This document shows, piece by piece, positions 12,201-63,763 of a DNA stretch of 64,000 nt (position 1 is its first letter; each line of letters begins with the position of its first letter). Made by a program: the position numbers and the translations under genes. Under the pieces are notes generated by a model. The model saw only the letters and a list, made by a program, of their open reading frames with translations. It was not told the DNA's origin and searched no databases. The DNA comes from Chaunax sp. Z400 (lineage: Eukaryota > Chordata > Actinopteri > Lophiiformes > Chaunacidae). The DNA lies in the NCBI GenBank assembly GCA_037577475.1, contig CM075194.1:23135992-23199991 (forward strand), read 5' to 3'.

Positions 12201-15200
12201 GCCTGCCTCAGGCTTTATTGCAGCTGAATATGCTGTACTTTGTAGTGACCTAAAATATGAATGAGCATAGTGATAAGTTACTTGCCTCAGTTGCATTTCT
12301 AGTATTGACAAAACAGCAAAAGCAAAAGGTTTTAGCGTAGTGGGTGTGTGCGGTTGAGTAAGTGAGACACGAGAGACGGAGGCCGATGGTGAATGTGAGC
12401 GAAGCAGAGGAAAAGGTGAGCAGTGAAGCAGGAAGTTTAGCAGGACATCAACGTTTTAAACCTTGAATGATATAAACAAGACTGTTCCATCGACAAGCTG
12501 ATGAGGTGATGATGAGCTGTTCAAAACTATGCAATTTCGACCACGAGGTGCTGATTGGTTGGTGACAAAATGGCGAGCCTTTAAAACCAGCCACTGATAA
12601 CTTGATAAACTGGGTTGCAGGTGACATCATCAGACTTCAGTCGAGCTGAGGCGGGCCAGTTTCACCTCTGCAACTTGTCTTGCCATGTTCTAAAATGTTT
12701 AGTCTCAGTGTGAAACTTTGGTCTGAACTAGGCTTAAGACGCAGACAGGGAACTTCTTAACAACTACACCGTAAGTATTAGATGCTATAAGGCACCAGAA
12801 ATTGTTCTAAAGTCTCTTTGAACCGATAAGGACTGGGGTCGCACTTGAAAACATAACCAACAGCTGTCTGTACTTTACAGCAAACAAGTTCAAATGATGC
12901 AGATAAACTTTTCATCCATAACAAGTTAATAGAAACTCCTACTTACTGAGCTCCTTTCATTAGATGGAAATGTATTCTATGAGGGCCCTCGATTTAATGC
13001 AGTTCAGGGCCACCAATGCAGTAAAACAGTGAGGGTCTCAAGGTTTGATCAGACAATTAATGGCGGTTTCTCCCATAAGAGAGACACTTACAGCACCTTG
13101 GGGTACCATTAATGGGGTTGCACTGGACAATAACTCCTGCTCGGCACTTCCACTCCCCTTTCCTGTACTGCTTTTACAGGCTAAACAAGAGGATGAAAGG
13201 AGCGGTGTGAGGAGGAGGAGAAGAGGAGCATCAGTGCGGCAGCATCCTTCAGCCTCCTCAAAGTCAGCTAGGCAGCTATTAACCTTGAGTTGGACTGCAT
13301 GGAGCAAAAAATTATATTACGCAAAGTTATAATTTTATGGTGGTGGGGGAGCGGTACAAATAAATTCAGGCCGGCGGGACAGGGTAATTGGAGGGCCGGG
13401 TAATAGGGTCCTCCCGAATGAACCCAGGTGTGAGAGGAGAGAGAAGTTCCAATCCTTCTCCCCCAGGTGATTTATCTCTCATTCCTCCAGTCCCGAGGAG
13501 TGACTCATAGCCTTCAGCCACTTGGGCACCCAGCCCAGTACTTTTAATTATGTTCCGATGGTGGAAGGAATTGAGTCAGGGAGGAGGAGAGAAGGGAGTT
13601 TGGGAAGAGGGGGTAAGAGAGGGATAAAGCCAAGCTGGCTAGCGGCCCCACTTCAGGGGCCTCTCTGCTAAAGCTCTTTAGCCGTGCAGATGACAGTAAG
13701 CAGGGCAGAGGAGTAGCGAGCGGGTGAGAGGTGCCAAGCTCGTCCGCTTTATCTCGTTAGCAGCCTTAAATGCCATGCCGACGTGCCCTCCGATTTGTCA
13801 TTCCAGCTATTGGTCTCTGAGGGATTTGAGAGGTGCTCTGCGAGTTAAGAGAGACATTTCCATCCTGTATTATGCTTAATGGGAGGTGGAGAGGCCAGCA
13901 GGCTTATGGATATAGCAGAAGCTATCAGGGCTGAAATGCCAGCAGAAAAAAACATTTTTCACATTGCAGATTCAAACTTTGACGAACTGAGCTAACAAAT
14001 GTTGGCCAGCAAATTTATGTGTGTGGGAAAAGACTTCATGAATAAAACTGACTGCACCTGCAAATCAAAATCATCTCAAAGACCATGATATAAAAGATGA
14101 ATAGTCCCTATTAGGTGTTACAGTTTTTATCAGAAAACAAACGATAAGTAAAGCATATATGTCTCCCACAATTTAACAACAGAGGCTTGAATTCTATTTG
14201 TTTTGAGGTGGAGGAGGAGAAGAGCATTCATGCAGCAAAGTCATTCAATCTCCTCAAAGTCAGCTCAGTGCATAACATGAGTATAACAGCAATCCATTCA
14301 AGGCCTGTAATAACAACTATCTTGCAGATTATTCTTTGCATGTCACACTGTGCTTGAATGTTTTGGCATAATTTTGATCCCAAGTTGTTACACAGTGATA
14401 ATATTCATTTTGAAGGATATTAGAGAGCACAATGAATGTGTGGACAATTGTGTTACTAGAATATAAATCGATAAGGAAAATATGCAAACAACTCGATTTA
14501 CAAGTCTACCTGTAGTGGTAGCACTGCAGTCTCCTAAAACCTGTGTGTGTTGCATGCTTCAATGCTCTATAGTACAATCAGGTGGGTTGACTAGTGGTAT
14601 CCAACCTAGCCTGTGAGTGGCTGGTCACCCACTGGGAGTCAATGCTAAGTTCTACATATAACATGAGTTACTGGTAGAGCTTTGTCTAAATTACTTGCAT
14701 GAATGCACAAGATTAAAACTAGATTAACATTGCTACAATAATAGGCTATCTAGGCTATTAATGGTGCAATTTTACTGTTTACATCTCTGGCATGAGGAAA
14801 TATCACAGCACAAAGAGGCACTTGAATACATGACACAAGACCTTCAATGCTAGGTACTAGAGGTCGACGGATTAATCGGTTTGGCTGATTAATCTGTGCA
14901 GACAGGATGTTTTACAAACTATCATTATCAGTGGATCAGTAATCGGTCTGCGGCTCCTATAGCTACCAGCCAGGTAGCTCATTATAGGTAGAAAAAGCCT
15001 GTGGATTAAAAGCAGCTTTGGCTAAAGAGCAACTCTGTTTCCATAGACCACTGAAAAAGTTCACTGCAGCAACTGAAGCTTTGGTTAGAGCTGTGCATTT
15101 TTTGACAGAGGACAAGAAAAACCTTTTCAGGGTCACGATCTATTGAAGGGAACGGTGACAGTGATTGAGCACCTCGTTTGAAAAGGAGAAGAATGGGACC

Positions 15201-18200
15201 AAAGCCAACTGCATTCTCCCCGACATGCAGTAGGGAGCAAGTATAATTACCAGCACAACATGTGCGAGAACTTGATACAACAAGTGGACCAAGATCTGAG
15301 TGTGTCCAGGCAGTTTCACAGCAAGTGCGAGGAGTCGGTGGACACCAGCAGCATGGTGCATCTGATTGGGTTTGTACGAATGTTGTTCAATATTTTCTAG
15401 ATGAAAGAGGTATCTGACACCACTGCCCCAATGACAACAACACGGGTGGTTGATATCTACGACACCATGAGGGGGTACTTCATTGATAAAAACTAATGGA
15501 GTCTGATAAAAGACAGTGCCCTCACAATGACCAACTGTCACACAGGCTTTGCCACACAAGGCAAGGGTGACATTGATTTCTCCAAATTTATAGATTACCT
15601 CTCCATCATTCAACCAGCTGGCAATAAGTGCCAAAGTGATGGGCTACGACCACGTAATGACTCCGGTCATGAAGATAATTAATTGCATTCAGTCCAAAGC
15701 TAAACAGCTCAGGTCATTCAAGGCTCTCTTGGAGGATCTTTCAGCTAAACATTGTGACCTGTTACTGAAACTCTAATGACTATGCAGGGGAAGGGTTTTG
15801 GAATGGTTTTTAATCACTTTTGGGTGATTTCAAGGACTTCATGGATTTCAGTCAGTGCTTCAAGGCAATGAGTGAATACTGGACCTCGCATTTCTAACAG
15901 ACATTTGAACTTTGAACTACAAGACAAAGTAATGACAGTCTCTGGTGCTGCAAATGCATTTAAAGCCACGATGAAAATTTTCTGAGAAAGGAGTTGAATT
16001 TTCCCTTTGTGCAGTGGCTGATGAAGGACGATGCTTCTGCATCTGGGGCCTCAGACAGAGCTGCAGAAAAGTACTCTTAACTCAAAAATAGAACTGAGCA
16101 AAAGTTGGAAGAAAGGTTCAGCGATTTGATAAGCCGGAGTCATGTGTCATTCAATTCAAACGTTCATGTCAGTAGGCATATCATGCATTGCTGAGCAGAT
16201 AATAGCAGCATTCAACTTAGATGCTAGTGAGGTAGAGGTGGGAATTCCCATGTTGCAAAGTGACATTCACCCAAACACGTTTACACAGCAGCTAGTTAGT
16301 GGTCTTTCTGATTCAACCTCTTTGTGTGAATCAGCCTTTTCTAATTCTTCAAGTTAAATTCTTAAAGCACAAACACAGAACACACGTTTATCGAGCACTT
16401 ACTCAATCAGAGTCACAGCATCAAGTTAAATCCCTCATTACAATGCACCTGTAGACATTGTGGAATGCCATGCTTGTCACTAAAAACTATTTACGGATCA
16501 ATCAGGTTTCTATTTTCTTTAGTTGAGGAACGTCTTTAGTGACTTATAACTCTAATATAACAAACACATGACAAGCATGCTATTGTATGCTTGTCAGATG
16601 TTGAAAAAGATTGCCTGTGGAGAGTAACAAAGACATCATAAAACTTGGATGTATTTGTGTTTTTCCAGGATCCCTTATTAATAATCATATTTAAAAACCA
16701 TTAGCTGTAACCCATGAATATAGACTGTCTCCTAAATAATTACATAATTAACGCCTGACATTGTCATACAAGGTCTTCAAACCTGTTTGTGAGTGGTCAC
16801 ATTTACAAGCCTGCTCTTCTGCTGGCATCTGACCTCTGTGGTTTTTACATGTCTATGTAGTCTTGGCCTGATTAATCACAGAAATGACAACGATGAACAG
16901 TCTGGAACAGTCCACCTCAAAAGCAATGATAGTATAGCAATCAGTTGCACACACAAAAGAGATGAGGATGCAGACAGATCACGGTGTGATCGTCCAGTTT
17001 TTTGTTTTGGAAAATTACATGAAATGGAAATTGGAAAGGTGCTTTATGCATTCTCGACAAACACTTGTTGAAGCACTTATCTGAAGCACACTGAGCCTTG
17101 ATAGAACTGTGATGCAGGGCTTTCTCTCCGTTTTGGTTCACATATGTGCAGCTGTGCAAAAGGGCTCAGTGAAGGTCAATATAGGTTGGAGGTTGGAGCG
17201 ATTAATATGCTTACAGCCAGTCAGATTACTGGTCTCATCTATGTGAAACAGCTGTCAATCACAGTGACATATGACAATAGTAGCTCAATAAATGAATACT
17301 TGGCTTCTCCAGGTAATCATATTGCTGCCTGGATGGTCCAGAAAAACACAGTGTGAACACAGAACATCACAAATCTGCAGCCAAAGGTAGATGGTGTGGA
17401 TTGTAGATTTTCTTTAACACTTGATTGATAAAATGGGAATAGAAACAAATACTAAAAAAAATGGTTTTAGCTTGACTTTTATAGGATAGTTTTCCGTACA
17501 GGATAAAACAACTGTGGATAAGAGATCATTCACTCATATAAATACTGATTAAGTCACCCTTTCACCAAATTAAACATCACTTTTGGATGTCGAAAAAGTG
17601 CATCTACTGGTTGCTGAACATGAATCAATTTCAATAATCAAATAATTCTTGTTGACAAATTTAAAGTAGCAGCTGAGAGCAGTTGTGCCAGGAACAAACA
17701 ACTTTGTGAGATGAAAAATATCAACTACTTTCTGTGCATTTCCTATTTCAAATGAACCGCCCACCTGTTTGAGCCTCTCCTCCCACCTTTGGATCACACT
17801 GCAGCAGATTCCATGATATGAATTTTAAGGAATTTCAGAATTTCAAGGTCAGGAACATGGGGTCAGAGTGCTACTTTCACTGGTTGTTGTGCTCCCATTA
17901 AAATAGGGCCCGCCGACTACATGAAAAGGATCTGTGTCTACACATTAATGATAGGAGAAAGAAAAGCTGGATGATGCATGCTCACAGTGCAATCCAAGGA
18001 AATATTTCACCACTTTGCTCTTAGTAATGTTCAGCTGAGACACCACAACATCAGTCTGTATGGCCTTAAAGCAATTAGAGCAATCAATAAATGAGCAATA
18101 AGCACCTTCATTACTTGATAAATCTAATAATTACAAAGTAAGATTAGATTTACACTATGGAACAATTTGCCTCTCTGATTTTTTTTTTATGTCCTCTCTG

Positions 18201-21200
18201 TGAACATGCCAGAGTGGAGGAAAGTGTTAAGATGAGTATATTAAGATACTGACAGTGTGCAATGAGAAATCACACAGATTGACTCAGATGCATTGTCACC
18301 CTTCCCAACAAGCTCTGTATTAGACTCGCTACACAAAACTTGGATTGAACTATGTCTGCATTCAGAGCCAAACTGTTTTCACACTTAAAGCTGCCAGAAA
18401 ATGGGCTTGTTTTTTGTTTTTTTCAAGGCAGAAATCTCTCTCTCTTTCTCTCTCTCTGCCTCCCTCTCTCTGAGAGCTAATTATTTCTCCCCCGTTTATA
18501 GCCAACTGTTTCTGTCATCTGTCTCCGTAATGACCTCTGCAAGATGTGCATGCATGCACACACACATACACACTCACGGCACAAAACCCTCACCAACACC
18601 CAGAACACACACAGCCCTCTGCAGAGAAACCACAAACAACACAGATGCACACACAACAGATTGTGTATTATTTAAGATGGCACGTCTCTCCTGAGCTGTA
18701 CCTGTGATCCAAACAGTGCTGAAACAATGATACATTTTCAATTGACATAAAATTCATTGTCAAGAAATTTGGTAATGATTTAGTCACTAAGAATTAGAGC
18801 TAAACCATTAGTAAGTTGACAGAAAATGAATTCATAACGACAGTACTTTGATAATCAAGATACTGTTTGAGTCTTTATTCAAGATTCGCTGCATGGTTGA
18901 GAATTTACTGTTTTGTCTTTGGGTCAATGACAAATAAAGCTTCTAAAAAGGTATTTTCAAGTCTTTTCAAAATGGATAAAATGCATAAAGAATGTTTGTT
19001 TTAACATTTTTTATTTGTTAAACAACCTTTTCAAGCATTTAAATTCATTTTTTGACTGGATTTTTAACTTCACCACCAGAAAAGTGTCAGGTGACACAAC
19101 CCAATATTTGTAAAAATATGTATATTTTCCCACTATCTATTCCAAGTTAAATCTTTTGCAAGTGTCTAGGTATTATTTTGAGGTTTGTTAAGTATTTACA
19201 ACAATTTAAGACGATTGAATTCTATTGGCTAGAGGAAAGTGAATCTTTGTCCTGCCTTGTCATCCCTTGGAAACTGGGAGGACGATTGTGAAGGTTAACA
19301 GTATTCACTGTTTTCTTATGTAAATAGGAGTAAATGAATAAAGAAAGAAAACTAATACAGTATATTAATTGAATAATAAAATAACTATAAATTGCAGTCA
19401 TTTAATCATTCACATCATTTATCAAGAAAATGCTAAAGATCTGCTGCTTTTGTTTGATGTATATGAAGATTTAATAAAATGAAAGAAACTGGGTATGTCA
19501 TGGTAAATTATGATGTACTATATGATGATATTTTGTAATAAAACAATTAGTTCATTTAAGGCTAAAATGAATAATTATTTTCATTATTAATCACTCACTG
19601 GATTCTGCTTTAAGTACCAATGATTCGAATCAGAGAAAAGCATGAAATCCTCACATTTAGGGTATATTTGTCCTTTTGCCTTGATGAATAGTTGATCATC
19701 AAACTTATTTTTCTAATAATCAAATTGTTACAGTGGCAAACTAATTATTAAAATATATTGTCAAATTATTGCAAAAATATCATTTAGTTGCAGGTCTATT
19801 CTCAAACCATTACTTATTTACCATAAGCACACACATAGACATCCCATAACACCAAGGACAGAACTCCTCAGGCTATCTTGAATCTAACAAATTAAACAAA
19901 AATATAAGAACATATGTGTAATTGTCTTACCATAAGACAAACTAAGCATAATGGCAACCTTGGTTAGTGTTGTTTTCGGACTGGCAATTAAAAGTATGAA
20001 TGGAAAATTTAATTAGCTACAGCTATGCAAGGTTCTTTCGTTTTCTGATTTCTCTTTACTGCGAAAGGTTTTAATTTATTCAATTCCTTAACATTTGGCT
20101 TTATTGGTCAATTCAAATCCTCTGAGAAAACTTCAGCTTTTTGTCGTTCAATTCTTTTCATGTTCAGGTAACAAAAAAAATGCTCTACTTGTAATTATTT
20201 GAGTCCTTCTGGTTCATGTGCTTTTATTTTTCATGGACCTTCAGTCTGCAATATGAAAGATTCCTTAAAAAGAAAGCTTATATATGGCAATCCTACCAAG
20301 AGAACTAAAAGTGTCCTTAAACAATCTAGATCTGATCTGATCTGTTAGATCTTGGGTTGAGGTCATAGATCAAAATCAAGTGTTGAACTTCTCAAAAGTA
20401 TTTCTTAATTGGCCCCCCATCCTAATGTCATCATGCTGACACATATCTCTCTTCCTAAGAAACCTAAGAATCATCTTTGCTTCTCATTTGAATTTTAAAA
20501 CTGAATTGTGATGGGGAGAGGTTATTTGGTCATACTTTCCAAATTTAACAGATGTGTCCAACACAAGTCTGTCTGCCTCTGTTCAGGTCCCCCATAGGTT
20601 TATGTATAATGAATACAATGTGGAAAATGTGCTGTGTAGCTCCACGGGCTCTGTCAGCCTCAGCTTAAGTTACTGCCCCTCCCCTGTGATATTGGCTGGT
20701 GAATGTGGGGACGTGCAGCCAATCATGGTTCATCTTGTGAAGCTGGTGTGTGATGCTTCTTGACCATTAGTGCTGCTTTACACTCAAGGAGGTTTTGTTT
20801 TGTGAGCCATTTTATCAGGACATAGTCCGTAGCCTGTTTGTATTTTGGTGTCAGGTTAAAGTCAGAAAGGGTTTTTTGTTAAATTTCAGTTAATCAATTA
20901 ATTATTTTAAGTTACTGTCACCTGGTCCTTTTTTACTGTTATGGTAGGAAGCCACAGAGGTTAGGTTAGGACTGTACCTTGTCTTTTTGAATATTTGATT
21001 TAGGAGTGTGATTGAATTTCTCCTCTGAGCTGGTTTGTTATTTTAGCCAGGGCTCTGCCTGTTGCATTTAAGCTTCCATCCATCCATCCGTTCACTTTCT
21101 GTAACCTCTTATCCTGTTCAGGTGTTTAGGGTCAGGGGGGTGCTGGAGCCTATCCCAGCTGACATTGGGCGAGAAAAGGGGTTCACCCTGGACAAGTCGC

Positions 21201-22714
21201 CAGTTCATCACAGAGCCACACATAGAAAAACAATCAACCTTTCACAGTCACATTCAAGCCAACAGGACATTTAGAGTCCCAGATTCACCTATATTACATG
21301 TTTTTGGTGGTAGGAGGAAGCCGGAGAACCTGCAGGGAACCTACGCAGACATGGGGAGAACATGCAAACTCCACACACAAAAACATTCCGGGTAGATTTG
21401 AACCCAGGACCTTCTCGCTGTGAGACAACAGTGCTAACCACTACACCACCACACCACCCTTTAAGCTTCCATATCTGGCAATAAAAGACTAAATTACAGA
21501 ACAAATCGACTCCTCGTATCCTTCATGTAGTTTTTTGTTTTTTTCTTTCTTAGACCAACTTGGAATTGTAACATATGCTGCTTCTGACATAGAGATGAAG
21601 TTATTTATGATTTTATTCATCCTGTCTCAATTATGTTCACTCCCTTCACTCTATGTTACATGTTATGCAACAGCGAAAAATAAATTAATCACATGGAAGT
21701 CACAGAAAATGCAGTTTTTAATTCAAAATAATACATAAACCCTGTTCTGTTGACCTTGAATAGTTGAAGGCTAACTGATAATTGAAAAATACCACTGAGG
21801 AAGACAGTGAAATGTGGCTGAAGGTTCCGGAAAAGACTAGAGGCTCCCGAGTTAATTTTGTTCCCTTTTTTTGCCTACTACATTCATGACATCTTAATAT
21901 CTTATTAGCATACTCCTATACATTGTCTACTCTGAGCTGTCCTCTCTGTATCTTTTACATGGTTTTTTAAAATGAGCTAAGAACAGATCTGTTAAACCTA
22001 GCTTTTAAATGATAATTGACAGTCATTCAATTCAAACCAAACATTATTAAACAAACATATTTCATTTAATGTATCTCTGCTTTTTCTTTGCCTCTGTTTA
22101 TCTGCATTTGACCAATATAAAAAATGTATTGTATAGTCTTGTTATAAAACTGAGCTGAGCAGATGCTGCACCATGTATCCCTGAAGAGGAAGCATCATTG
22201 ATATTTGCACAATGCATTGTTATTAGAAAAGACAAACAGATTAAAAATGCATTGGGGCACTAACTACAACCACAAACTGAACCAGAACAGTGGGAGCCTG
22301 TTGTCTCCTGTTGTAGACAACTTCCTCTCCATCCACTGGTGTGAGATGTCAGTAATAAACTGGTTCCTACCTGGTTGTCAAACTTTAGTGACTGTGTGCC
22401 CACAAGGAAACGAATGGCATCGGTTTCAGCTGTCTGGGCAGTAAGTGCTCGTGCCTGCAAGGTACATCGAAAAATACATTATTAGCCATTAACATAAATA
22501 TGTTTTCACGAATAGAAGATAATTGAATATGGAGACAAATAAGTGATACAGTGACACTTTCATTTAAATGTCAAATTTTAGAATGGCTCAGAATGGCTAA
22601 TAGTACAAATAGAAAAGAGCTAGCTTTCTCTTAGCACCTAGTAATGAATGATGTGACAGAAAGAAGAAATACCTGAAATTCGAGACCATAAATAACAGGA
22701 GCGTCGTCCTCCAT
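5707..22714 (-). CDS. eipr1: EIPR1 (EARP- and GARP-interacting protein 1, TSSC1), first four coding exons
   Basis: EIPR1 is a WD40 beta-propeller protein that binds the GARP and EARP tethering complexes and supports endosome-to-Golgi retrograde transport, endosomal recycling and dense-core vesicle biogenesis. Four minus-strand exons are visible: 22673-22714, 22371-22454, 7718-7850 and 5707-5863. They join in phase (0, 0, then a codon split after its first base) into residues 1-138 plus two bases of codon 139. Recognisable family blocks are the N-terminus MEDDAPVIYGLEFQ, then AETDAIRFLVGTQSLK, IHIIDFDDENNIINKN, QAGEIWHIGASPADKAV and CAAVWRMP. This covers the N-terminal part and first propeller blade of a protein of about 390 residues; the remaining exons lie left of the window. 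The start has a strong context (A at -3, G at +4). The gene is divergent from trappc12. Identification rests on remembered family sequence and is very strong. Confidence 0.95.
5917..5936. repeat. (GT)n microsatellite
   Basis: Uninterrupted GT run of about 10 repeats just upstream of eipr1 exon 4 in gene orientation. Confidence 0.9.
6108..6210. repeat. compound (CA)n(GA)n microsatellite
   Basis: About 12 CA repeats run directly into about 39 GA repeats with no interruption. In eipr1 sense this is (TC)n(TG)n within intron 3. Confidence 0.95.
7718..7850 (-). CDS. eipr1: eipr1 coding exon 3
   Basis: 133 nt, from acceptor TTTCTTCCAG to donor A|GTGAGT. It encodes IHIIDFDDENNIINKN then QAGEIWHIGASPADKAV and TTCYNK, and ends with the first base of a Thr codon. 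This stretch is nearly identical to the mammalian protein and includes the Gly-Glu-Ile-Trp of the first WD40 blade. Confidence 0.95.
7943..8160 (+). repeat. degenerate dispersed repeat (CTCCACCAAAGAGGAGGT type)
   Basis: Starts with CTCCACCAAAGAGGAGGTGA, then a TTTGTTTGTTTG run, then TTACACAAAAACT and a degenerate 'fully open the hand then fist' repeat body ending in TTTCCACTAAACTTTTAGTGG. Related degenerate copies with the same order of motifs are at 27112-27300 and 62937-63310, and pieces lie near 43925-44510. This arrangement recurs in many fish genomes; I do not know its class. Confidence 0.6.
9900..10165. repeat. AT-rich repeat ending in TTTTACAGTG
   Basis: Contains many TACAGT/ACTGTA words and ends with TTTTACAGTGTAG, the reverse complement of a CACTGTAAAA terminus seen in fish non-autonomous DNA elements. 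The other end is not clear. Confidence 0.35.
11384..11415. repeat. 32-bp perfect palindrome with AT core
   Basis: TGGTGCTAATATATAT is followed immediately by its exact reverse complement. A further (AT)n run follows at 11416-11428. It could extrude as a cruciform; it may be simple expansion around an AT dinucleotide core. Confidence 0.9.
12955..13930. other. repeat-poor, possibly conserved non-coding stretch
   Basis: Higher G+C than its surroundings, with no microsatellites or transposon motifs, and homeodomain-type TTAATTA words (for example CTTTTAATTATG near 13540). This texture resembles conserved enhancers, but I cannot align genomes here. Short open frames on both strands look like chance. 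Inference only. Confidence 0.3.
14867..14980 (+). repeat. dispersed repeat terminus (TAGAGGTCGACGGATTAATC)
   Basis: Begins TAGAGGTCGACGGATTAATC and continues with GGCTGATTAATC and AGTAATCGGTC, typical of a repeat end abundant in fish genomes. It lies about 200 bp upstream of a dead hAT transposase in the same orientation and may be its left end, but the matching right end was not found. Confidence 0.45.
15180..16483 (+). pseudogene. dead hAT transposase (GTF2IRD2-like type)
   Basis: Relic of a hAT DNA-transposon transposase read in shifting frames. Recognisable pieces, in order, are the region around SKCEESVDTSSMVHLIGF, TTTRVVDIYDTMRGYF, CHTGFAT, then VMTPVMKIINCIQSKAKQ followed by FKALLEDL and HCDLLLKL (15657-15777). 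Further on come SGAANAFKATMKIF near 15943 and, near 16315, the C-terminal LCESAFSN typical of the hAT dimerisation region, ending NAPVDIVECHACH and a stop at 16481-16483. Many in-frame stops and at least two frameshifts make it non-functional. It lies antisense inside eipr1 intron 2. The family assignment is from remembered fish GTF2IRD2-like/ZBED-like transposases. Confidence 0.75.
21067..21472 (-). mobile_element. tRNA-derived SINE with perfect 13-bp target duplication
   Basis: The element (21080-21459) reads on the minus strand. A tRNA-like head has an A-box-like GTGTAGTGGTTAGCAC and a B-box-like GGTTCAAATC, followed by a long conserved body, and the tail is a short ATGG tetranucleotide run. 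It is flanked by a perfect direct repeat TTTAAGCTTCCAT at 21067-21079 and 21460-21472, the target-site duplication expected of LINE-driven insertion. A related copy in the same orientation is at 53614-54003. Confidence 0.88.
22371..22454 (-). CDS. eipr1: eipr1 coding exon 2
   Basis: 84 nt, 28 whole codons, from acceptor CCTTGCAG to donor CAG|GTAGGA. It encodes ARALTAQTAETDAIRFLVGT then QSLKFDNQ, a near-exact match to the EIPR1 N-terminal region. Intron 1 (22455-22672) is only 218 bp. Confidence 0.95.
22673..22714 (-). CDS. eipr1: eipr1 coding exon 1
   Basis: 42 nt encoding MEDDAPVIYGLEFQ, then donor CAG|GTATTT. The ATG (22714-22712) has A at -3 and G at +4. The match to the known EIPR1 start is what fixes this as the initiator. 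Confidence 0.95.
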
Positions 22715-22839
22715 TTTTCAGTCTGGTGCTAGAGTAAGTGCTTTCTATTGTAAAAACAGAAAATGTAGTTTCACAATGAAAACACCTCAAAATGTTGTCA
22801 CTAATACAGTACGTAGTGCACAATATCAACAGTAACTAC

Positions 22840-22846
22840 ACTTCCG
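22840..22846 (-). promoter_or_regulatory. ETS/GABPA-type motif
   Basis: ACTTCCG, the reverse complement of CGGAAGT, lies in the shared promoter with a CpG just after it. It is a common element of divergent housekeeping promoters. A short motif, so moderate confidence. Confidence 0.45.
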
Positions 22847-23017
22847 CGATTGAAAAAAATCGCACAAATGAAGCGTAGGACTGAAATACGTAAGAACAGC
22901 CGTCCAACGTTGTATCGTATTTTAAAACTACGTGGAAAGAGTCAAGAATACTAAAAAAAGACGCAGCATGAAGTTTGTCAGCTCTGGAATACCGTACATG
23001 CTGAGTCGCTGCTGGAT

Positions 23018-23029
23018 CGCGCATGCGCA
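23018..23029. promoter_or_regulatory. NRF1 binding site
   Basis: CGCGCATGCGCA matches the NRF1 consensus YGCGCAYGCGCR at every position. It lies 28 bp before the predicted donor of the trappc12 5' UTR exon, so near the likely trappc12 start site. Confidence 0.7.
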
Positions 23030-23056
23030 GTAGGGTTCTATCTGTCAATCTGTAAG

Positions 23057-23524
23057 GTAAGAAACTCGTATTTGTATTTCAGTTTGTATTTGTTACCTGT
23101 CATTGTCTAGTAATATCGAAGCACAGTAATATATTGTGTCCTTTTTTAATATGCGGACAGCTATTAGTGAAGCACATATCTGACATGTGCAAGCAGCTGT
23201 TCAGGTAAAGTAGCTTACGATAGCTAACTGGTTAATGTAGCATTAGCAAGAAACCTAATCGATGTAGTATGTTTACAGACAACAGTCATCCGATATGTGG
23301 GCTTTTTCTTGAAAAGACGTCAATAAAATGGGAGAAAATGACTGGTACGTTGTTACTGTTGATCAATGCTCATGATAGGAATAATAGAAAAAATCGTTTG
23401 CTTAGTAATGACAGGAAGAGCCTAGAATGCCATGAAATAGTGTACAACACACAGATTATCAGTCAGTCACTGTTGATATTTCATTAAAAGATTAATGTCA
23501 TTTATTGCTTTGTTTAATTTCAAG
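23057..23524 (+). other. trappc12: trappc12 intron 1 (within 5' UTR)
   Basis: Predicted from a strong donor AAG|GTAAGA at 23057 and a T-rich tract ending TTTCAAG at 23524, followed closely by the start codon. A second AG (23528-23529) is equally possible. Nothing else is recognised in the intron. Confidence 0.6.
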
Positions 23525-23533
23525 AGCAGTAGG

Positions 23534-63763
<40,230 letters not shown>

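Larger units (their letters stand above)
7851..22370 (-). other. eipr1: eipr1 intron 2 (14.5 kb)
   Basis: Large intron between coding exons 2 and 3. It holds a dispersed fish repeat (7943-8160), a CACTG-ended AT-rich repeat (about 9900-10165), a 32-bp palindrome (11384-11415), a repeat-poor G+C-richer stretch (about 12955-13930), a repeat terminus (14867-14980), a dead hAT transposase (about 15180-16483) and a SINE (21067-21472). Between these the sequence is AT-rich and non-coding as far as I can see. Chance reading frames, including one of 131 codons at 10742-11137 on the plus strand, have no recognisable content. Confidence 0.8.
22715..23056. promoter_or_regulatory. bidirectional promoter and 5' UTRs of eipr1 and trappc12
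   Basis: The two start codons are 820 bp apart, and the eipr1 ATG is 342 bp from the predicted donor of the trappc12 5' UTR exon (AAG|GTAAGA at 23056/23057). Within it are a perfect NRF1 palindrome at 23018-23029, an ETS-type ACTTCCG at 22840-22846 and several CpGs in otherwise CpG-poor surroundings. No TATA box is evident near either start. This fits a housekeeping bidirectional promoter; transcription start sites are not determined. Confidence 0.75.

Noticed and set aside
15140..15634. 164-codon minus-strand frame
   Set aside because: The plus strand of this region carries the hAT transposase relic; the opposite frame has no recognisable content.
18793..19799. Possible 1-kb hAT-like element (TAGAGCTAAACCATTAGT ... 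TTTAGTTGCAGGTCTA)
   Set aside because: The two ends match too poorly when reverse-complemented, and no transposase or flanking duplication is visible.
23495..23533. Upstream in-frame ATG for trappc12, adding 13 residues
   Set aside because: The stretch is the T-rich end of the predicted 5' UTR intron, and family similarity begins after the ATG at 23534.
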